A model generated the notes under the pieces. It did no database searches. It was not told the DNA's origin and saw only the letters and a list, made by a program, of their open reading frames with translations. Of a stretch of DNA of 64,000 bases, positions 26,265 to 34,931 are shown in pieces (positions within the stretch are counted from its first letter, which is position 1; the number at the start of each line of letters is the position of its first letter). Where the stretch lies: the NCBI RefSeq assembly GCF_023715505.1, contig NZ_JAMBOH010000012.1:84074-148073 (forward strand), read 5' to 3'. The position numbers were made by a program, and so were the translations under genes. The DNA comes from Neobacillus cucumis. Its GTDB lineage: Bacteria > Bacillota > Bacilli > Bacillales_B > DSM-18226.

Positions 26265-26780
26265 ATGGATAGAGAACTTATGAACATGCATGTTGGTAAA
26301 ACAATTAGGGTAGATCGTGGCGGTCCGGAGTCTAGAATCGGGAAATTACTTGCGGTATTTGAAGACTTCTTTGTACTCTTAACAGAAAAAGACGGCGTCG
26401 TTTACTACAAAACGAACCATGTCAGGAGTATCACAGAAAGTTCTAAAGATGCTATGAAATTGGGCTTGAAAATTCCTGAAAAATTAGATTTTAAGACTGC
26501 AGAAAATTTTCATAAACTTTTAGAGAGTATTAGATTTCAATGGGTAAAAATTAACCGCGATGGTGGTCCAGAGTCTTTAGAGGGTGTACTTAGTGATTCT
26601 AACAAACACTATGCCTCCCTCATCGTGAATGAAGAAGTGGTTCGTTTTTCATTAAAGCACATTCGAAATATTAGTTACGGCTTAATGGTGGATAAATCAG
26701 CAAACGATGATGAGGAGGAATCAAGTTCCAGCTCATCCAGCAGCAGCCACAATTCCGATAACAACGAAGATAACGATTAA
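26265..26780 (+). CDS. cotB: CotB-type spore-coat protein (short)
   Basis: 171 residues, GGAGG upstream. Two Sm-like modules are seen: MHVGKTIRVDRGGPESRIGKLLAV at residues 8-31 and WVKINRDGGPESLEGVLSD near residue 90, the RGGPES signature of B. subtilis CotB. It ends in an acidic and serine tract (residues 150-171, with nine consecutive Ser). The long Ser/Lys tail of B. subtilis CotB is thus reduced to a short Ser run, which could still be a CotH target. Located at the spore outer coat by homology. A CATA-type -10 near 26215 is a weak sigma-K candidate. Confidence 0.9.
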   Translation: MDRELMNMHVGKTIRVDRGGPESRIGKLLAVFEDFFVLLTEKDGVVYYKTNHVRSITESSKDAMKLGLKIPEKLDFKTAENFHKLLESIRFQWVKINRDGGPESLEGVLSDSNKHYASLIVNEEVVRFSLKHIRNISYGLMVDKSANDDEEESSSSSSSSSHNSDNNEDND

Positions 26781-26787
26781 CCATTAC

Positions 26788-26812
26788 GTCGCTTCTCCAA
26801 AAGAGAAGCGAC
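26788..26812. other. Intercistronic hairpin without T tract
   Basis: Ten-base-pair perfect stem GTCGCTTCTC / GAGAAGCGAC between the first two CotB-type genes. No T run follows, so RNA stabilisation or processing is more likely than termination. Confidence 0.6.
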
Positions 26813-26838
26813 CCATTATCTCTTAAGGAGGATGAAAC

Positions 26839-28137
26839 ATGGGGTTAGAAAAATTTTCAGCCGCATTGGATTTACTAAAAGGGTTTCAGGTAAATCTTTA
26901 TGTGGGTGAAGACATATTTAAAGGAAAATTGATTGGCGTAGAAACAGACCATGTGGTACTAGAAACTGAAAAGAAATATATTTTTTATTATAACATTGAT
27001 AAAATTCAAGCGATTACTAAGAATACAAAGCAATTTCAGCCGGAGAAAGCAACTGTAGAATTCCAAAAAACACAAAGCTTAATGGAGCTTTTACACTCCT
27101 TCCAATATTCTTGGGTAACGATCTTGAGTATTAATAAACAAAGCTTTTACGGTGTACTAAGTGAGATTGATGAAGATTTTGTTACGTTAATTAATGGCGA
27201 AGAGCGAATCTTAATCAAAGTCACACATATTTCCAATATTTTAAAAGGTTTTATAAAAGAAAAACTAATGAAAAAAGAACAGAAAAAAACAGAAAGTAAA
27301 AATGAGAATAAGAATCAGAACAAAGAAACAAAAGAGTCTAACGAAACAAAGAATTCCAAAGAAACAAAAGAGTCTAACGAAACAAAGAATTCTAAAGAAA
27401 CAAAGGAGTCTAACGAAACAAAGAATTCTAAAGAGACAAAACAAACGAATGAATCAAAAAAGAAAGACGACGATGGTAGCTCTGGTAAAGCACCAAAGGA
27501 ATATACAGCAGAGACAATTAAGAATACTACGGGTAAGAGTACTACTAGTGAAAAGAAATCTAAATCCACATCAAACAAACAAACTGAAGTTGAAGCCACA
27601 GATGTTATGGAGCCAAACTACATGAAGGTTTGGTCTAATCCGATCAAAACAGAACCAGTTATAAAGGATGACCAATCTTCAAAAGTAAAAATGCAGTCTG
27701 ATGAGTTTGAACCAATTCAAGTATTTAATAAAGAGATGAAAAAACAAAAAAATGAAACGATTCCAACTGAGAATAAAAAAGACGAATCGACGGGTTCTAA
27801 ATCCAATGATATAAAATCGAATAAAAACACAGAAAAGACTAGCAGGCAGACATCCGCGGTATCTTCATCATCTTCATCTAAAAAAGAGATGAAAAACGAA
27901 AAACCTCAAGAAACCATAACAGTCTCAAAGCCTGTTGTCACACAATATGCTGCACCTAAGAAATCAGAAACTACCTCAAATGAGCAAGTCAATAACGATA
28001 CTAAAAATGTATGGAAACAAAAAGACCAAGAAACTAGAGCCTTCCGCTTTACCGGTGAACCCGTTCCCCGTAATCAAGAAAGAACTTTCCCGTTTGCTGG
28101 ATGGCCAAGGAGCAACCAACGAAGCTTTAGGTTTTAA
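26839..28137 (+). CDS. CotB-like spore-coat protein with long disordered tail
   Basis: 432 residues, GGAGG eight bases before the ATG. Residues 1-140 hold two CotB-type modules (FQVNLYVGEDIFKGKLIGV and WVTILSINKQSFYGVLSEID) although RGGPES itself is lost. From residue 145 the protein is low complexity, rich in Lys, Glu, Asn, Ser and Thr, with three copies of a 12-residue KETKESNETKNS repeat and a serine run near 340. The C-terminus is aromatic and basic (RTFPFAGWPRSNQRSFRF), like the hydrophobic end of B. subtilis CotB. The Ser-rich tail is a plausible CotH substrate. Likely cotranscribed with the preceding gene, 58 bases upstream. Confidence 0.82.
   Translation: MGLEKFSAALDLLKGFQVNLYVGEDIFKGKLIGVETDHVVLETEKKYIFYYNIDKIQAITKNTKQFQPEKATVEFQKTQSLMELLHSFQYSWVTILSINKQSFYGVLSEIDEDFVTLINGEERILIKVTHISNILKGFIKEKLMKKEQKKTESKNENKNQNKETKESNETKNSKETKESNETKNSKETKESNETKNSKETKQTNESKKKDDDGSSGKAPKEYTAETIKNTTGKSTTSEKKSKSTSNKQTEVEATDVMEPNYMKVWSNPIKTEPVIKDDQSSKVKMQSDEFEPIQVFNKEMKKQKNETIPTENKKDESTGSKSNDIKSNKNTEKTSRQTSAVSSSSSSKKEMKNEKPQETITVSKPVVTQYAAPKKSETTSNEQVNNDTKNVWKQKDQETRAFRFTGEPVPRNQERTFPFAGWPRSNQRSFRF
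27322..27429 (+). repeat. Three tandem 36-base repeats inside the CotB-like gene
   Basis: Three head-to-tail copies, 27322-27357, 27358-27393 and 27394-27429, differing at two or three positions; each encodes 12 residues. Such arrays expand and contract by slippage. Confidence 0.9.
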
Positions 28138-28249
28138 TACCGCAATTTTCACAATGAAGAATACTCTATTGTTCTATCAAACAAAGCATTTTAACGGCAG
28201 CCATGTCCCCTTACAAATATGAGCCGGGCAAATCGGATTAATTATTTAG

Positions 28250-28999
28250 ATGCATAAAGAAACGAAACGATCATTTCAGCCCCTCTCTATTTGTGAATGG
28301 AAATACTTAGGAAAGGATGTGAGTAAGTCCGTGAAATTGAAAGAAAATATCGGCAAATATATTAAACTTGAAATATCCGGTAAGAAATATATATATGGGC
28401 TTTTAGTGGATATCGGAAGTGATTTATGGGTTATATTTAATGGAACTGACTATCTTTATATTCCAACTATTCATATTCAAAATTGGCAGTTCATGAAACA
28501 ATATGAAATTGATGAAATCACCTTTAATGACGAACCAACACCCATTTATAATCATAATGAAGAGATCTCGTTACGGAAAACCCTTACGGCAGCAAAAGGA
28601 ATTTTTACAGAAATCTATGTCACGAGTAACCAAGCCTTACATGGTTATATCATTAGTATCATGAATAATTATTTTGTCTTCTACTCGCCGATATACAAAA
28701 CCATGTTTATCTCGTTAAACCATTTAAAATGGTTAATCCCGTATACCAACAATCAACGTCCTTATGGATTAAGCAACGCCAGCCTTCCAGTAAGTCCAAG
28801 CAACCTAACGTTTGCCAGGTCCTTTGAAGTTCAAATTGAAAAATTACTTGGAGAATTAATCGTGTTTAATATCGGGGAGAATGAAAATGTGATCGGCAAG
28901 ATTCAATCCATTAAGAATAATTTTGTTGAATTGATTAGTGCTAAAGAAGACCCAATCTATATCAACTTCCAGCATATCAAAACAATTCATATGACGTAG
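28250..28999 (+). CDS. CotB-like protein with three degenerate modules
   Basis: 249 residues from ATG 28250, which lacks a ribosome site; GTG codons at 28319 and 28331 with GGAAAGGA upstream are alternatives and would remove 23-27 residues. Modules resembling CotB recur: IGKYIKLEISGKKYIYGLLVD near residue 34, a middle copy near 125 (IYVTSNQALHGYIISI) and ELIVFNIGENENVIGKIQSI near 205, each ending in a HIK or HLK strand. There is no Ser/Lys tail, so it would not obviously be a CotH substrate. Placement after two CotB-type genes suggests duplication and divergence. Coat function is inferred. Confidence 0.72.
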   Translation: MHKETKRSFQPLSICEWKYLGKDVSKSVKLKENIGKYIKLEISGKKYIYGLLVDIGSDLWVIFNGTDYLYIPTIHIQNWQFMKQYEIDEITFNDEPTPIYNHNEEISLRKTLTAAKGIFTEIYVTSNQALHGYIISIMNNYFVFYSPIYKTMFISLNHLKWLIPYTNNQRPYGLSNASLPVSPSNLTFARSFEVQIEKLLGELIVFNIGENENVIGKIQSIKNNFVELISAKEDPIYINFQHIKTIHMT

Positions 29000-29048
29000 T
29001 TAGGTTTTTTTTAAGCTAATTTTAAACAAGCTTTTGGGATAAATCAAA

Positions 29049-29072
29049 AAAGAGTGTCATGTGACACTCTTT
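29049..29072 (+). terminator. Terminator after the CotB-like cluster
   Basis: AAAGAGTGTCA and its complement with almost no spacer (effective loop CATG), then TTTAAATTT. Confidence 0.75.
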
Positions 29073-29092
29073 AAATTTGTACATAAATTGGT

Positions 29093-29105
29093 GGTGTCAG
29101 GCGCC
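29093..29105. repeat. Variant copy of the GGTGCCTGTCACC palindrome
   Basis: GGTGTCAGGCGCC, a degenerate relative of the palindromes at 39469 and 44145-44202, between the coat cluster and the DCC gene. Confidence 0.4.
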
Positions 29106-29233
29106 ATTCGTGGACATTGTCCTTTCAGGAAGTACAATCTAACCCAATTATCATTGCTGCTTACATTATCCTTTCTGGTTATTGTGATTAGTTGCTGGTA
29201 TGCTAGACATATCTAGATAAAGTTGGTGTGTTA

Positions 29234-29626
29234 ATGGAACGTATAATCTTATTTGACGGCGAATGTAATCTCTGCAATAGCAGCGTTCAATTTATTTTGA
29301 AAAGAGACCGTAAAGGAATCTTTACATTTACTTCTCTTCAAGGAAAGACCGGTCAAGAGATTTTGATAAAACATGGCTTAGAGTTGAGCGTTAACAGTTT
29401 TGTTTTAATGGAAGGAGATAAATTGTACCTAAAATCAGAGGCCGCTTTACGTGTCTGTAAGCAGTTGACTGGCTTTTGGCCTCTGTTCACGTTTCTATTA
29501 GTTGTCCCATCCTTTGTTCGGGATTTTTTCTATAATCTCGTGGCAGCTAACCGATATAAATGGTTTGGAAAAAGAGAAACTTGTCTGCTCCCTTCACCTG
29601 AGTGGAAAAGCAGATTTTTAGAGTGA
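29234..29626 (+). CDS. DCC-family thiol-disulfide oxidoreductase-like protein (DUF393)
   Basis: 130 residues. The opening ILFDGECNLCNSSVQFILKR carries the DxxCxxC motif that names the family. LKSEAALRVCKQLTG and the hydrophobic FLLVVPSFVRDFFYNLVAANRYKWFGKRETC complete the DCC pattern. ATG 29234 is chosen over GTG 29228 for spacing from GTTGGTG. The thioredoxin-like fold suggests redox activity, but no reaction has been assigned to the family. Monocistronic. Confidence 0.88.
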   Translation: MERIILFDGECNLCNSSVQFILKRDRKGIFTFTSLQGKTGQEILIKHGLELSVNSFVLMEGDKLYLKSEAALRVCKQLTGFWPLFTFLLVVPSFVRDFFYNLVAANRYKWFGKRETCLLPSPEWKSRFLE

Positions 29627-29729
29627 AAGATTTAAAAGACGTAAACGGAAACCGGATACTTTCTTTTTAAAGTTTTGATTAAAAATACTAAAAATTAAAC
29701 CTTTCCCGTAACTACTTATAAAATTCAAA

Positions 29730-30284
29730 TTATCGTTGAAAGGACTCTTTATGGAATTGTCCAATATAGGTAAAAAGGATTTTCCCATCGGTTGATAATT
29801 TCGTATCCGGCCTTAGTTTTTTATACATTGCCTGATAGGGCTCAGGCACCCAGATATATTGATGAATATATTCAGTTAAGACAAAACCGCTTCTTTTCCA
29901 GAATGCAGCCCGGGCCTGATTTTCGGGTGTTTCTTCGGCTTCGACTTCAATGATAAGGCTATTATAATGTTCAGACGTCATTGCCCAATCCTCTATGTAT
30001 TTCAATAGGTGTGTACCAAAACTCTGTCCTCTCAGCTCTTCCTTCACTGCAAAATAATCGATAAGCAACGAATTTGCTTCTTTCAATTTACCAGTTAAAG
30101 ACATCGCAGCAACTCGACCATCATCAAGTCCGATATGTAAAAAACAAAGCTGTTTTCGAAACATATTGCGGATTATTTTTTCGGGCTTTGCCCCTTTTTC
30201 AGCAAATGCCTCATTATAAATTGGCCTGACACTGTCCCATAAATGATCATCCCACTGATCAAACGTCAAAAATTCCAATTTCAT
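29730..30284 (-). CDS. GNAT-family N-acetyltransferase
   Basis: 184 residues, ATG with GTGAGGG upstream. The acetyl-CoA-binding segment is YFAVKEELRGQSFGTHLLKYIE near residue 80 (R/Q-x-x-G-x-G/A variant LRGQSFG), and NQARAAFWKRSGF near residue 120 is the usual fourth motif. The C-terminal 45 residues extend past the core fold. Substrate cannot be predicted. It stands alone. Confidence 0.85.
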   Translation of the reverse strand: MKLEFLTFDQWDDHLWDSVRPIYNEAFAEKGAKPEKIIRNMFRKQLCFLHIGLDDGRVAAMSLTGKLKEANSLLIDYFAVKEELRGQSFGTHLLKYIEDWAMTSEHYNSLIIEVEAEETPENQARAAFWKRSGFVLTEYIHQYIWVPEPYQAMYKKLRPDTKLSTDGKILFTYIGQFHKESFQR

Positions 30285-30364
30285 GTTCCCTCACTTTTTT
30301 AAAAGGACATTATTTAAACTTATTTTATCAAATTCTGCACTTGGTATGCCAAAAAGCAAAAAAG

Positions 30365-30391
30365 GAACCTTTGAAATAGATTCAAAGGTTC
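30365..30391 (-). terminator. Minus-strand terminator-like hairpin with no upstream gene
   Basis: GAACCTTTGAA pairs with TTCAAAGGTTC; on the minus strand TTTTTTGCTTTTT follows. It precedes the GNAT gene and no minus-strand gene lies before it. It might attenuate that gene or end a small antisense transcript. The rest of 30392-30690 shows nothing recognisable. Confidence 0.55.
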
Positions 30392-30690
30392 AAACAGAGA
30401 ACTTAGTGGTCTAGGCTAAGCTCTCACAATTAGGAGGTCTAAACTCAGAAGAATTTAAACAAGTTCATTTTACCATTTTCGGAATCTTCTATCAATAATT
30501 TATTACTGTAAAGTAGAAAAGTAATTCGAAAGGCTTATTCCAAAATAATAAATTAGTCCTCCCTCTTTCTTGTCCGCTGTATCCAATAACTGTATTTAAT
30601 TATGTTTAGATATAATAAACCCCATAATAATAGTGAATTTGCTCTTTTTGACAGCTGAAAAACTATTTTAAAAAACTTAAAATTTACTTG

Positions 30691-30749
30691 TTGACATACA
30701 TGTATATACAAGTTAAAATGAAACCGTAAACAAAACTTGTATATACAAG
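30691..30749 (+). promoter_or_regulatory. treP promoter with two TreR-type operators
   Basis: TTGACA (30691-30696), 17 bases, TAAAAT (30714-30719). Operator 1, CATGTATATACAAG (30699-30712), fills the spacer; operator 2, CTTGTATATACAAG (30736-30749), is a perfect 14-base palindrome just downstream of the expected start. B. subtilis tre operators are centred on TGTATATACA. Repression by the TreR encoded at 34041 is the clear expectation. Confidence 0.88.
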
Positions 30750-30762
30750 CAACGATGGATTT

Positions 30763-30776
30763 TGAAATCGTACTCA
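30763..30776 (+). promoter_or_regulatory. Candidate cre site (CcpA)
   Basis: TGAAATCGTACTCA matches the cre pattern TGWAANCGNTNWCA at all but one position (A for T). Placed in the leader, where CcpA binding can block elongation. Confidence 0.5.
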
Positions 30777-30850
30777 TTGCCTGATTTATATGGGTTTAAT
30801 CTTAATAGAAAGAAAATGGTCATTAAACCATTCATTAGGGGGAAAGACAC

Positions 30851-32275
30851 ATGACGAAGTATACAGATCCTTCGAAAGAACTACTGCAACACATCGGCGG
30901 TAAAGAAAATATTGCAGCCGTAACCCACTGTGTTACCAGAATGCGTTTTGTTTTAAACGATCCTAGTAAAGCAAACGTCAAAGAAATTGAATCCATCAAG
31001 CTTGTTAAAGGTACATTTACCCAAGCTGGACAATTCCAGGTTATCATCGGGAACGAGGTACCCAGCTTTTATAATGAATTTGTAAAAATTGCTGGCGTTG
31101 ACGGCACTTCGAAAGAAGAAGCAAAAATAGCAGCCAAGCAAAATCAGAACTGGATCCAGCGGATGATGGGACATCTTGCTGAAATTTTCACTCCATTAAT
31201 TCCTGCCTTAGTAGTCGGTGGTTTAATCCTTGGTTTCCGAAATATTATCGGTGACATTAAACTAGTTGATAACGGAACAAAGACCATTATTGAAGTATCT
31301 CAGTTCTGGGCAGGTGTTCACTCGTTCCTGTGGTTGATTGGCGAAGCTATATTCCATTTCCTTCCAGTCGGAATCACCTGGTCGGTTGCTAAGAAAATGG
31401 GCGCGTCTCAAATTCTTGGTATTGTTCTTGGTATTACCCTAGTATCACCGCAATTATTAAATGCTTACGCGGTTGCAGGTGCTAAGGAAATTCCAACTTG
31501 GGATTTTGGTTTTGCAAAAATTGAAATGATTGGTTATCAAGCACAAGTTATTCCTGCTATTTTAGCTGGATTAGTATTAGGATTCTTTGAAACAAGATTA
31601 CGTAAAATCGTGCCAAACTCAGTCTCTATGATTGTTGTACCGTTCTTTGCCTTAGTTCCAACTGTATTAATTGCACACACAATCTTAGGTCCTATCGGCT
31701 GGAAAATTGGCGCTGGTATCTCTCACGTTGTTTATTCTAGCTTAACTTCATCATTTGGCTGGATGTTTGCGGCAGTATTTGGATTCGCTTACGCTCCACT
31801 TGTTATCACTGGTTTACACCATATGACAAACGCGATTGACCTTCAATTAGTAAGCCAGTTTGGCGGCACAAATCTATGGCCTATGATCGCTTTATCAAAT
31901 ATCGCTCAAGGTTCAGCCGTTCTTGCGATGATCTTTATCAACCGTAAAAACGAAGAAGAAAAGCAAGTTTCAATTCCAGCAACAATCTCTTGTTATCTAG
32001 GTGTAACAGAGCCTGCGATGTTTGGTATTAACTTAAAATATGGCTTCCCATTCTTAGCTGCGATGATTGGTTCGATGATTGCAGGTGTTGTTTCCGTTGC
32101 AAGTGGTGTAATGGCTAACTCCATCGGTGTCGGAGGTCTTCCTGGTATTCTTTCTATCCAGGCAAAACATATGGCAATGTTTGCGGTATGTATGGTGATT
32201 GCGATTGTAGTTCCATTCATCTTAACTACAATTTTCTCAAAAACAGGCTTGAATAAGACTAGATTAAGCAAATAA
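30851..32275 (+). CDS. treP: PTS trehalose transporter, EIIBC
   Basis: 474 residues, ATG with a GGGGGAAAG site. An EIIB domain (residues 1-80) has the phosphorylated Cys in VTHCVTRMRF; the EIIC domain (residues 105-465) spans about ten helices with GEAIFHFLPVG and PLVITGLHHMTNAID, typical of the glucose-superfamily trehalose/sucrose group. Trehalose is imported and phosphorylated to trehalose-6-phosphate; an EIIA must come from elsewhere. First gene of treP-treA-treR, under the TreR-type operators upstream. Confidence 0.95.
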   Translation: MTKYTDPSKELLQHIGGKENIAAVTHCVTRMRFVLNDPSKANVKEIESIKLVKGTFTQAGQFQVIIGNEVPSFYNEFVKIAGVDGTSKEEAKIAAKQNQNWIQRMMGHLAEIFTPLIPALVVGGLILGFRNIIGDIKLVDNGTKTIIEVSQFWAGVHSFLWLIGEAIFHFLPVGITWSVAKKMGASQILGIVLGITLVSPQLLNAYAVAGAKEIPTWDFGFAKIEMIGYQAQVIPAILAGLVLGFFETRLRKIVPNSVSMIVVPFFALVPTVLIAHTILGPIGWKIGAGISHVVYSSLTSSFGWMFAAVFGFAYAPLVITGLHHMTNAIDLQLVSQFGGTNLWPMIALSNIAQGSAVLAMIFINRKNEEEKQVSIPATISCYLGVTEPAMFGINLKYGFPFLAAMIGSMIAGVVSVASGVMANSIGVGGLPGILSIQAKHMAMFAVCMVIAIVVPFILTTIFSKTGLNKTRLSK

Positions 32276-32290
32276 TTAGCACTCCATCTA

Positions 32291-32315
32291 GGAGGGAGAC
32301 CATCTCCCTCCTTTT
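32291..32315 (+). terminator. Intra-operon hairpin after treP
   Basis: GGAGGGAGA / TCTCCCTCC with a three-base loop and TTTT. Short tail; likely partial termination lowering treA relative to treP. Confidence 0.7.
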
Positions 32316-32355
32316 CGATATTAGATTAATCAATAAATTAGGTAGGTGTATGTTC

Positions 32356-34023
32356 ATGTCAACAGCATGGTGGAAAAAAGCGGTCGTTTATCAAATCTAT
32401 CCAAAAAGCTTTAATGATACAACAGGAAACGGTACTGGAGATATCCAGGGAATTATCAATAAATTAGATTATTTAAAAAAACTAGGTGTGGATGTACTGT
32501 GGCTGACACCAATTTACAAGTCTCCGCAGCGTGATAATGGTTATGATATCAGTGATTACTACTCCATTCATGAAGAATACGGTACGATGGAAGATTTTGA
32601 TTTACTCCTTGAGGAAGCCCATAAACGTGATATCAAAATCATTATGGACATTGTCATAAATCATACATCGACGGAGCATGAATGGTTTAAACAAGCCAAG
32701 TCTTCAAAAGATAATCCGTACAGAGACTTCTATATCTGGAAAGATGGCAAAAACGGCGAACCCCCTACCAACTGGGAATCCAAATTTGGCGGATCTGCGT
32801 GGGAATATGATGAGACAACCGAACAATACTACCTTCATTTGTTCGATGTCACTCAAGCGGACTTAAACTGGGAAAATGAAAAATTACGTTCAGCCCTATA
32901 TGAGATGATGCACTTTTGGTTAAAGAAAGGCGTTGACGGCTTCCGTTTGGATGTCATCAATTTAATTTCTAAAGATCAGCACTTCCCTCAAGATGACAGC
33001 GATGGACGAAAATTTTATACAGATGGTCCAAGAATCCATGAGTTTTTACATGAAATAAATCAACAAGTGTTTTCAAAATACGATATTATGACCGTTGGCG
33101 AAATGTCCTCGACTTCGATTGATAATTGTATTCGTTATACGAACCCAGACCAGGAAGAATTAAATATGACCTTTAGTTTCCATCACCTAAAAGTCGATTA
33201 CCCAAATGGCGACAAATGGACAAAAGCAGATTTTGATTTTCAAGCTTTGAAAGATATCCTATCCAACTGGCAAATTGAAATGAATGAAGGCGGCGGATGG
33301 AATGCCCTCTTCTGGTGTAACCATGACCAGCCCCGTGTTGTATCGCGGTTTGGAGATGACAAGGAGTATCACAACGAATCTGCAAAGATGCTGGCTACAA
33401 CCCTTCACATGATGCAGGGCACGCCATATATTTATCAAGGCGAAGAATTTGGGATGACCAATCCAAACTTCAATGCAATTGATGAATATCGTGATGTCGA
33501 GTCATTAAATATGTTTCAAATTTTGAAAAATAGAGGCTTTGAAGAACAAGAAATCCTAGATATCCTAAAGCAAAAATCGCGTGATAATTCCAGAACTCCG
33601 GTTCAATGGAATGATAGTGAGAATGCTGGGTTTACCACTGGTACACCATGGATTAACACTGCGGCAAATTATAAGGAGATCAATGCTGAGAAGGCAGTCG
33701 AGGAATCGAATTCCATCTTCTATCACTATCAAAAGCTGATTAAATTACGCAAAGATTTTGATGTCATTACAGATGGAGATTTCGAATTAATTTTAGAGCA
33801 AGACCCAGAAATCTTTGCTTTTATTAGAAACAGCGGATCCGAAAAATTACTGGTTATTAATAATTTTTATGGCAGAGAACAGAGATTGACCCTCCCTTCT
33901 CAATTAAGTCTTGATGACAATCATTGTGAAATGTTAATCTCTAACTATAAGGACTCTCCTGCACAGCCTAACAGGGAAATAGTGCTGCGTCCTTACGAGT
34001 CTATCGTTTACCACCTGAAATAA
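32356..34023 (+). CDS. treA: Trehalose-6-phosphate hydrolase (alpha,alpha-phosphotrehalase)
   Basis: 555 residues of GH13. WWKKAVVYQIYPKSF opens the protein, MDIVINHTS, GFRLDVINL (nucleophile Asp), VGEMSS (acid Glu) and CNHDQPR are the four conserved regions. The enzyme cleaves trehalose-6-phosphate to glucose and glucose-6-phosphate. ATG 32356 is preferred to ATG 32350 because AGGTAGGTG is then eight bases away. The second operon gene, 80 bases after treP. Confidence 0.95.
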   Translation: MSTAWWKKAVVYQIYPKSFNDTTGNGTGDIQGIINKLDYLKKLGVDVLWLTPIYKSPQRDNGYDISDYYSIHEEYGTMEDFDLLLEEAHKRDIKIIMDIVINHTSTEHEWFKQAKSSKDNPYRDFYIWKDGKNGEPPTNWESKFGGSAWEYDETTEQYYLHLFDVTQADLNWENEKLRSALYEMMHFWLKKGVDGFRLDVINLISKDQHFPQDDSDGRKFYTDGPRIHEFLHEINQQVFSKYDIMTVGEMSSTSIDNCIRYTNPDQEELNMTFSFHHLKVDYPNGDKWTKADFDFQALKDILSNWQIEMNEGGGWNALFWCNHDQPRVVSRFGDDKEYHNESAKMLATTLHMMQGTPYIYQGEEFGMTNPNFNAIDEYRDVESLNMFQILKNRGFEEQEILDILKQKSRDNSRTPVQWNDSENAGFTTGTPWINTAANYKEINAEKAVEESNSIFYHYQKLIKLRKDFDVITDGDFELILEQDPEIFAFIRNSGSEKLLVINNFYGREQRLTLPSQLSLDDNHCEMLISNYKDSPAQPNREIVLRPYESIVYHLK

Positions 34024-34040
34024 TGATCGGAGATGTCGTA

Positions 34041-34748
34041 ATGACAAACAAGTACTTAACCATCTATAATAGCATTGTTGAGCAAATCAAAAATGGGGAA
34101 CTAGCTCCTCAAACACTGCTTCCCTCTGAAAACGAGTTAAAAGACCAATACGACACCTCAAGGGAAACAATCAGAAAAGCATTAAACTTGCTCTCACAAA
34201 ATGGCTATATACAAAAGGTTAGAGGAAAAGGTTCCATTGTTATCGACATCAGTAAATTTGATTTTCCCGTCAGCGGATTGGTAAGCTTTAAGGAACTCGC
34301 CAGTAAAATGGGCAGGAAACCAAATACCATTGTGAATGAGTTAGAATTAATTAAGCCCGATGGCTTCATCCGTCAGCAGCTGCAGTTGGGAAGCAAAGAC
34401 CTTGTTTGGAAGGTAGTCCGGACGAGGGAAATGGGCGGAGAAAAAATTATTTTAGATAAAGATTATTTAATCGAGAGCTTCGTCCCTTCCTTAACGGAAG
34501 AAATTTGTGCTGATTCCATTTATGAGTACATTGAAAACCAATTGAATTTGACAATCAGCTTTGCAAAAAAGGAAATAGTCGTAGTGGAACCAACCCCTGA
34601 AGACCGTTTACTGCTCGATCTCGAAGGTTTTTATAATGTGGTTGTAATCAAGAACTATGTTTATTTAGATGATGCCACACTGTTTCAGTATACAGAATCA
34701 AGGCACCGTCCCGATAAATTCCGTTTTGTTGATTTTGCAAGAAGATAA
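34041..34748 (+). CDS. treR: Trehalose operon repressor TreR (GntR family)
   Basis: 235 residues, ATG with GGAGATG upstream. Residues 1-70 are a GntR winged helix (LLPSENELKDQYDTSRETIRKAL, NGYIQKVRGKGSIV). Residues 85-235 form a UTRA effector domain, which in TreR binds trehalose-6-phosphate. It starts 18 bases after the treA stop. It should bind the palindromes at 30699 and 30736 and release them when trehalose-6-phosphate accumulates. Confidence 0.95.
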   Translation: MTNKYLTIYNSIVEQIKNGELAPQTLLPSENELKDQYDTSRETIRKALNLLSQNGYIQKVRGKGSIVIDISKFDFPVSGLVSFKELASKMGRKPNTIVNELELIKPDGFIRQQLQLGSKDLVWKVVRTREMGGEKIILDKDYLIESFVPSLTEEICADSIYEYIENQLNLTISFAKKEIVVVEPTPEDRLLLDLEGFYNVVVIKNYVYLDDATLFQYTESRHRPDKFRFVDFARR

Positions 34749-34756
34749 TTACGTTA

Positions 34757-34784
34757 GGAGACCTTTCGAATAAGAGGTCTCCTT
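34757..34784 (+). terminator. tre operon terminator
   Basis: AGGAGACCT / AGGTCTCCT with a ten-base loop, then TTATT. Confidence 0.85.
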
Positions 34785-34931
34785 TATTGGAGTTCTCCCT
34801 TTTTTACATATTAAGAACCCAAAGTTGAACTATGAATGGACAGAATGAATAATTCTTCGTACTAGTTAACTTTTGTAATCCTATCTTGCTATTGCTACAA
34901 TAAATGTAATAAAAACTTGAGGTGAAAAATA

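Noticed and set aside
27302..27625. Alternative-frame basic protein and opposite-strand Phe/Ser-rich frame in the CotB-like tail
   Set aside because: Shadows of the low-complexity KETKES coding frame.
28138..28249. Continuation of the CotB-like gene into the next gene
   Set aside because: A clear stop follows RSFRF at 28137 and the interval has no open frame joining the two.
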